A stretch of 16,702 nt of DNA from positions 1-16,702 of the forward strand of contig DFBN01000130.1 of NCBI GenBank assembly GCA_002366635.1, read 5' to 3'. Made by a program: the position numbers and the translations under genes. Below, piece after piece: positions 13,225 through 16,702 of the stretch; within the stretch, counting starts at the first letter, position 1; each line of letters starts with the position of its first letter. Origin of the DNA: Caldifarciminota bacterium UBA3079. Its GTDB lineage: Bacteria; Hydrothermota; Tepidihabitantia; Tepidihabitantales; Tepidihabitantaceae. The notes below the pieces were generated by a model. The model did not search any database, had not been told where the DNA came from, and was given only the letters and a program-made list of their open reading frames with translations.

Positions 13225-14016
13225 GTGATTTGGATATTGCTGATGCTGCTCGGGTTGATACTGGGCAGTTTCTTGAATGTATGCATCTATCGCATTCCGC
13301 GCGGCGAGTCAATAGTGACTCCTCCTTCCCACTGCCCCAAGTGTGGTAAGAGAATCAGGTTTTATGACAACATACCGGTACTCAGCTACCTGTTGCTGCG
13401 CGGACGCTGCCGTTTTTGCAGATGTTCTATTTCACTCCGTTATCCTACCGTTGAGCTTTTTACCGGGTTGCTCTTCATTGCTGCTTTTGCTAAATTCGGA
13501 TATACATGGATGACGCCCAAGGCACTGGTCATGGTCTGCTTTCTGGTTACTATATCAGCGATAGACCTTGAGCACCAGATAATTCCATTCTGTCTGAGCA
13601 TTCCCGGTCTTGTTGTTGGTCTGGCCAGTGGTTTTCTGCCGTCGGTGAGCTTCGTTGATGGTTTGTTCGGAGCGCTGGCAGGCGCTGGTTTTGTTCTCCT
13701 GGCCTGGTTATTGTGGCGGTATGTTCTGGCCAGGATATTCCGGCACTTCGGTGTTGACCAAAAGGAAGGAATGGGCGGAGGTGACCTGCCATTTGCGGCC
13801 ATGATTGGCGGTTTTCTCGGTTTGAAGAATACGGGTGTGGCGCTCTTTGCTGCAGTAGTGGCAGGTGTCATTATTGGACTGATAATGCGGGCCGCAGGAA
13901 AGGCGCGCCGCGGTCAGCAAATACCTTTCGGCCCATTTCTTGCATTGGGCGCATTGGTGGGACTTTTCTTTGGCTCGGAGATTTTCAACTGGTATCTGAG
14001 TTTGACGCTGGGATAA
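13225..14016 (+). CDS. pilD: PilD, prepilin peptidase
   Basis: Polytopic aspartic peptidase of 263 residues, probably bifunctional: it cuts prepilin leaders and N-methylates the new end. The N-terminal cytoplasmic loop has the zinc motif CPKC (37-40) and CRFC (62-65), plus the conserved RIPRGESI segment. The two catalytic aspartates are visible as SAIDLEHQIIP (Asp114) and MGGGDLPFAA (Asp187). The second motif has Pro where many relatives have Lys (GD-x-K). Several membrane helices cover the rest. GTG start 6 nt after pilT, last gene of the operon. It should process all five prepilins in this window. Confidence 0.94.
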   Translation: MIWILLMLLGLILGSFLNVCIYRIPRGESIVTPPSHCPKCGKRIRFYDNIPVLSYLLLRGRCRFCRCSISLRYPTVELFTGLLFIAAFAKFGYTWMTPKALVMVCFLVTISAIDLEHQIIPFCLSIPGLVVGLASGFLPSVSFVDGLFGALAGAGFVLLAWLLWRYVLARIFRHFGVDQKEGMGGGDLPFAAMIGGFLGLKNTGVALFAAVVAGVIIGLIMRAAGKARRGQQIPFGPFLALGALVGLFFGSEIFNWYLSLTLG

Positions 14017-14049
14017 AAAATATTTGGGGAGGCATGTGCCTCCCCAAAT
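14015..14049 (-). terminator. Terminator between the convergent pil operon and ompA-like gene
   Basis: ATTTGGGGAGGC (14022-14033) pairs perfectly with GCCTCCCCAAAT (14038-14049) across a 4-nt loop. Six A at 14015-14020 give a T tract on the minus strand, so the element is a full Rho-independent terminator for the OmpA-like gene. The T run begins 2 nt beyond the stem. On the plus strand there is no T tract, but the strong hairpin may still mark the end of the pil transcript. Confidence 0.85.
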
Positions 14050-14069
14050 CATTCGTGCTTCCGGTTGTA

Positions 14070-15995
14070 TTACTTTAGTATCACGAAATCGACACGCCGA
14101 TTCAGTTGTCTTCCTTCATCGGTATCGTTTGTGGCAATGGGTTTTGACTCGCCGTAGCCTTTGGCGACGAGGCGTTTTGCATCGACACCGCCATATTGAA
14201 CCAGGAAGTTGATAACTGCATAAGCGCGTCTCTCAGAGAGTTTCTGGTTGGCCTTGTCGGTGCCGATGGCATCGGTGTGGCCTTGAATTTCAACTCGGAT
14301 GTCGGGGTTTTCTTTCATTATGCGCGCGGCCTCCATCAGTGCTATATAGGACTCGGTGCGTAGCTTGGCTTTGGCGAACTCGAAATAGACCCCTTTGAGG
14401 GTCAGGGCCATACCTTTGCTGACCATTTCGAAGATGCGGGTTGTAGTATCACCTTTGTTGATGTTGAATGAGCTGGGTTGCGGCAGATAGCCCCAGGATT
14501 CAACTTTGACTTCGAACGAACCGACCGGGAGTTCGAGCTCGAACTGACCGGTTGCTGAGTCAGTGTGGATGCTGGGTCGCTGCGCCTTGCTGAAACTGAT
14601 AGTAGCTATAAGTGGCTCGCCTGTTTTCCTGTCTACGACTTTGCCTTTGAGTACGCCTTTCATGTCAAGCGATGCCAAACCGATGTTGAGTTTGGTAACC
14701 CCGCCGTCTTCGACCTCGACTACCCTTTCCTCGGTAAAGAAACCTTCCTTTTGGGCTACGACGCTCACCAAGCCGGCAGGGACATTATCGGCACGGAAGA
14801 AGCCGGTGACCGGATTGGACTCAACTGGTTCGATTTGGGTGCCGGTGAAACTGAGTTCTGCTTCTAACGGCTTGCCGCTATAGATATCGTAGGTGCGGCC
14901 GGCAACAGTTCCGTAAGGGACGAGGGGCTTGAGTTTGAAAGTGTGGGTGGCAAATCCACGGTCGGTTATAACCATAGGCACTGCGTCTGGAATGTATCCT
15001 TCTTTTGAAGCCTGAACAACGACTACGCCGACCGGGGCCTTCTGCAGGAAGAAAACGCCTGTTGCCGGGTCGGTTTGAAGCGGGCGTATTTTCCGGTTCG
15101 GGAAAGTGATTTTGGCTTCTAAAGGTAGATCACTGCGTGCGTCCTGGACTTTGCCTGCCAGTCTTCCCCAAGGTTTGGGTTTCATTTTCGGGAATGGCGA
15201 GACAAAGCTGAACCCCAGAATCGCTTCATAATCTGGGACAGAATCGTTCAATGCGATTTCTACTCCGCCGTTGAGGTGGAAGTAAGGGATTTTGATACGG
15301 ACACCAGGGGCAACCCGGGCCTTGGGTGTATAGTCCTTGCCAAAGAAGGCGCTGAAGTTTTCGTCCGATGGGACCTCTGAGGTGATTTCAACAAAGAGGT
15401 CAACGGCGTTAGACGGGAACTCGATACCGGCCCCAAGGAACTTATTTCCGTTTTCCTCAAAGCTCTGTCCATAGTTGAACATCAGGGTAGGCAGGGTTTT
15501 GTACAGTTCGGCAAATCTGAATGCACCGACCGCGCGCCAGGACATACCTTTTGTGGCAAGGCCGTCCATAAAACCGTCCTCGACAAAGTGGTAGTCCGAG
15601 CGTTCCATGAGCCAGTGCCAGGTTCCGGCAAGTTTGAACACCGGCAGGAAAGGAACCGAAAGTTTGGCACCGAACGATTCTCCCTGCCAGTCATAGTACA
15701 GCCGGTTCGGGCCGGTTTTGAAATCGGTGATTCCGATGAGGCTGCCGAATACCTCAACTACTGGGACGGGTGCGTAGTTCATTTCCAGGCCGTAGAGCGG
15801 TCCACGCCAGACTGAGACGTCACCGAATGCCTCCCGGTTGAACATCCAGCGGTTGGCGAAAACCAGTGCACCGTCTTCTTCGACACGGGCGTCCTGGACG
15901 CGCCAGAGCCCGCGACCACCACCAAGGGCTGGGTCAGCGAGGGCGTAACCAGCCGCGAGGATTAGAAGTAGGGCGATGACGGAAACTTTTCTCAC
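14070..15995 (-). CDS. OmpA-family protein with three carboxypeptidase-regulatory-like repeats
   Basis: Outer-membrane protein of 641 residues. A signal peptide (1-20, ending GYALA) is followed by a region rich in alternating aromatic and polar strands (about 21-275), a possible beta barrel. Three tandem beta-sandwich repeats of about 80 residues follow (277-357, 361-441, 447-527), each with G-x-V-x-D ... PLEA/PLIA ... TGxF ... PVG/PAG ... EGY. The end is an OmpA domain (about 530-641) with YFEFAKAKL, IQGHTDAIGTDKANQKLSER and GYGESKPIATN, which binds peptidoglycan and so ties the outer membrane to the wall. The start is GTG with AAGGAGG 4 nt upstream. It has its own promoter and terminator and a partial paralogue just upstream. 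It is not part of the pilus operon, though the beta repeats recall those added to the pseudopilins. Confidence 0.9.
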   Translation of the reverse strand: MRKVSVIALLLILAAGYALADPALGGGRGLWRVQDARVEEDGALVFANRWMFNREAFGDVSVWRGPLYGLEMNYAPVPVVEVFGSLIGITDFKTGPNRLYYDWQGESFGAKLSVPFLPVFKLAGTWHWLMERSDYHFVEDGFMDGLATKGMSWRAVGAFRFAELYKTLPTLMFNYGQSFEENGNKFLGAGIEFPSNAVDLFVEITSEVPSDENFSAFFGKDYTPKARVAPGVRIKIPYFHLNGGVEIALNDSVPDYEAILGFSFVSPFPKMKPKPWGRLAGKVQDARSDLPLEAKITFPNRKIRPLQTDPATGVFFLQKAPVGVVVVQASKEGYIPDAVPMVITDRGFATHTFKLKPLVPYGTVAGRTYDIYSGKPLEAELSFTGTQIEPVESNPVTGFFRADNVPAGLVSVVAQKEGFFTEERVVEVEDGGVTKLNIGLASLDMKGVLKGKVVDRKTGEPLIATISFSKAQRPSIHTDSATGQFELELPVGSFEVKVESWGYLPQPSSFNINKGDTTTRIFEMVSKGMALTLKGVYFEFAKAKLRTESYIALMEAARIMKENPDIRVEIQGHTDAIGTDKANQKLSERRAYAVINFLVQYGGVDAKRLVAKGYGESKPIATNDTDEGRQLNRRVDFVILK

Positions 15996-16039
15996 AATGC
16001 CTCCTTGTAGTTGTTTCTGCTAATCCGTCTTTTCGAGTC

Positions 16040-16057
16040 GCTTGGTCCTGACCAAGC
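16040..16057. promoter_or_regulatory. Inverted repeat in the ompA-like leader
   Basis: GCTTGGTC (16040-16047) and GACCAAGC (16050-16057) form a perfect inverted repeat around CT. It lies in the roughly 90-nt leader of the OmpA-like gene, between the predicted start of transcription and the start codon. It could be an RNA hairpin or an operator for a dimeric repressor. No T tract follows on the minus strand, so a terminator is unlikely. Confidence 0.5.
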
Positions 16058-16092
16058 AAGTATTAACTTCGTCAAGTAAACAACGATAACGG

Positions 16093-16120
16093 AGAATATC
16101 ATCCTTTTGGGTATTGTCAA
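16093..16120 (-). promoter_or_regulatory. Promoter of the OmpA-like gene
   Basis: Read on the minus strand, TTGACA (16120-16115), a 16-nt spacer and TATTCT (16098-16093). The -35 is perfect and the -10 matches four of six positions. Transcription would begin near 16086. The -35 lies just past the terminator of the upstream paralogue, so the two genes are transcribed separately. Confidence 0.7.
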
Positions 16121-16127
16121 GAGGTGC

Positions 16128-16172
16128 AATAAGAAAGCGGAGGAGGTGCACAGTCCTGCATGCCTCCTCCGC
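16128..16172 (-). terminator. Terminator of the partial OmpA-family gene
   Basis: On the minus strand GCGGAGGAGG (16172-16163) pairs perfectly with CCTCCTCCGC (16146-16137). The loop contains a second TGCA/TGCA pairing, and TTTCTTATT follows (16136-16128). The hairpin begins 9 nt after the stop codon. The T tract is interrupted, so efficiency may be less than full. Confidence 0.75.
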
Positions 16173-16181
16173 AATATGGCT

Positions 16182-16702
16182 TTATTTCTCTTTGGTTCCG
16201 ATAATAAAGAATTGAACTCTTCTGTTGAGAGCGCGGCCTTCGGCGTTATCGTTTGAAGCAATCGGTTTTGATTCGCCGTATCCTTTGGCGGTGAGTCGGC
16301 TGATGTCGATGCCAAAGTTCTGAACCAGGTAGGTTACGACAGACTGGGCACGGCGTTCGGAAAGCTTCTGGTTGTAAGCATCGGAACCGATATTATCAGT
16401 GTGACCCTGGATTTCGACCCTGATTGTCGGGTTATCCTGCATTATCTTGGCCGCGTCTTCCAGTGCCGGACGGGACTGGAGTTTGATAATCGCTTTGTTG
16501 AAATCGAAGTAGATACCGCGTAGGGTAATTGACATGCCTTTCTTGACCAGTTCGAAATCTTTGATGTTCGGTTTGTTTTCTTCGAGAACGACTGCAGCCG
16601 ACTGCGGGATGTAACCTTCGGCAGTGACCTTCGCAGCATAGGAACCAACCGGGATGTCGGTTTTGTAAACACCGGTTTCGGGGTCGTTTTTGACTTCGGG
16701 AA
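16182..16702 (-). CDS. Second OmpA-family protein, 5' part outside window (partial)
   Basis: The open frame continues without a stop to the window edge, so the N-terminus is missing. About 172 residues are visible. They begin inside a carboxypeptidase-regulatory-like repeat (DPETGVYKTDIPVGSYAAKV, then AEGYIPQSA), pass through LVKKGMSITLRGIYFDF and end in an OmpA peptidoglycan-binding domain with IQGHTDNIGSDAYNQKLSER and GYGESKPIASN. Repeat and OmpA domain both match the C-terminal part of the neighbour at 14070-15995, so the two are tandem paralogues. An internal ATG at 16535 exists, but the upstream frame is clearly coding and the true start lies outside. It has its own terminator. Confidence 0.9.
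   Translation of the reverse strand, partial: PEVKNDPETGVYKTDIPVGSYAAKVTAEGYIPQSAAVVLEENKPNIKDFELVKKGMSITLRGIYFDFNKAIIKLQSRPALEDAAKIMQDNPTIRVEIQGHTDNIGSDAYNQKLSERRAQSVVTYLVQNFGIDISRLTAKGYGESKPIASNDNAEGRALNRRVQFFIIGTKEK

Overview
The window comes from a bacterium with an outer membrane. It encodes a type IV pilus secretin and OmpA-family outer-membrane proteins. The lineage cannot be fixed from what is here. The GspG-like pseudopilins, the PilM-PilN fusion and the OmpA proteins with carboxypeptidase-regulatory repeats would suit a deep-branching candidate phylum of the WOR-3/Stahlbacteria or FCB kind, but this is a low-confidence guess. The 23S rRNA fragment is the best material for settling it.

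Layout. (1) 1-492: the 3' end of a 23S rRNA gene and a complete 5S rRNA gene. (2) 504-1323: a consensus promoter, a leader of about 124 nt, a very acidic type IV pilin, and a strong terminator. (3) 1342-3993: a nearly leaderless three-gene operon with an ABC ATPase, an ABC-2 permease, and a membrane-anchored TPR protein whose C-terminus looks like a pseudopilin. The nearest known parallel is PilG/PilH/PilI in the Myxococcus pil cluster. (4) 4019-4598: a second acidic pilin with its own promoter. (5) 4629-14016: one tightly packed plus-strand operon of ten genes behind a perfect TTGACA-N17-TATAAT promoter. The genes are three related GspG-like pseudopilins (two with large C-terminal beta domains), a PilM-PilN fusion, PilO, two proteins with small PilP/GspC-like C-terminal domains (one with an extremely basic linker), the secretin PilQ, the ATPase PilT and the prepilin peptidase PilD. 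(6) 14015-16702: on the minus strand, two paralogous OmpA-family proteins with carboxypeptidase-regulatory-like repeats. The second runs off the window. Each has its own terminator, and the complete one has its own promoter.

Together, regions 2-5 are most of a type IV pilus machine. PilD would process five prepilins. PilM-N, PilO and the PilP-like proteins would link the inner membrane to the PilQ secretin, and PilT would power retraction. The extension ATPase PilB and the platform protein PilC are absent and must lie elsewhere. The number of GspG-type pseudopilins gives the machine a mixed pilus/type II secretion character. The ABC operon sits between the two pilins and is probably an accessory to assembly.

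The most notable points are the near-consensus promoters that place transcription starts at or almost at start codons, the PilM-PilN fusion, the pseudopilins with added beta domains, the hyperbasic PilP-like protein, the two highly acidic pilins, and the TPR/pseudopilin-tail protein beside the ABC transporter. No mobile element, CRISPR array, tRNA or phage gene was seen.
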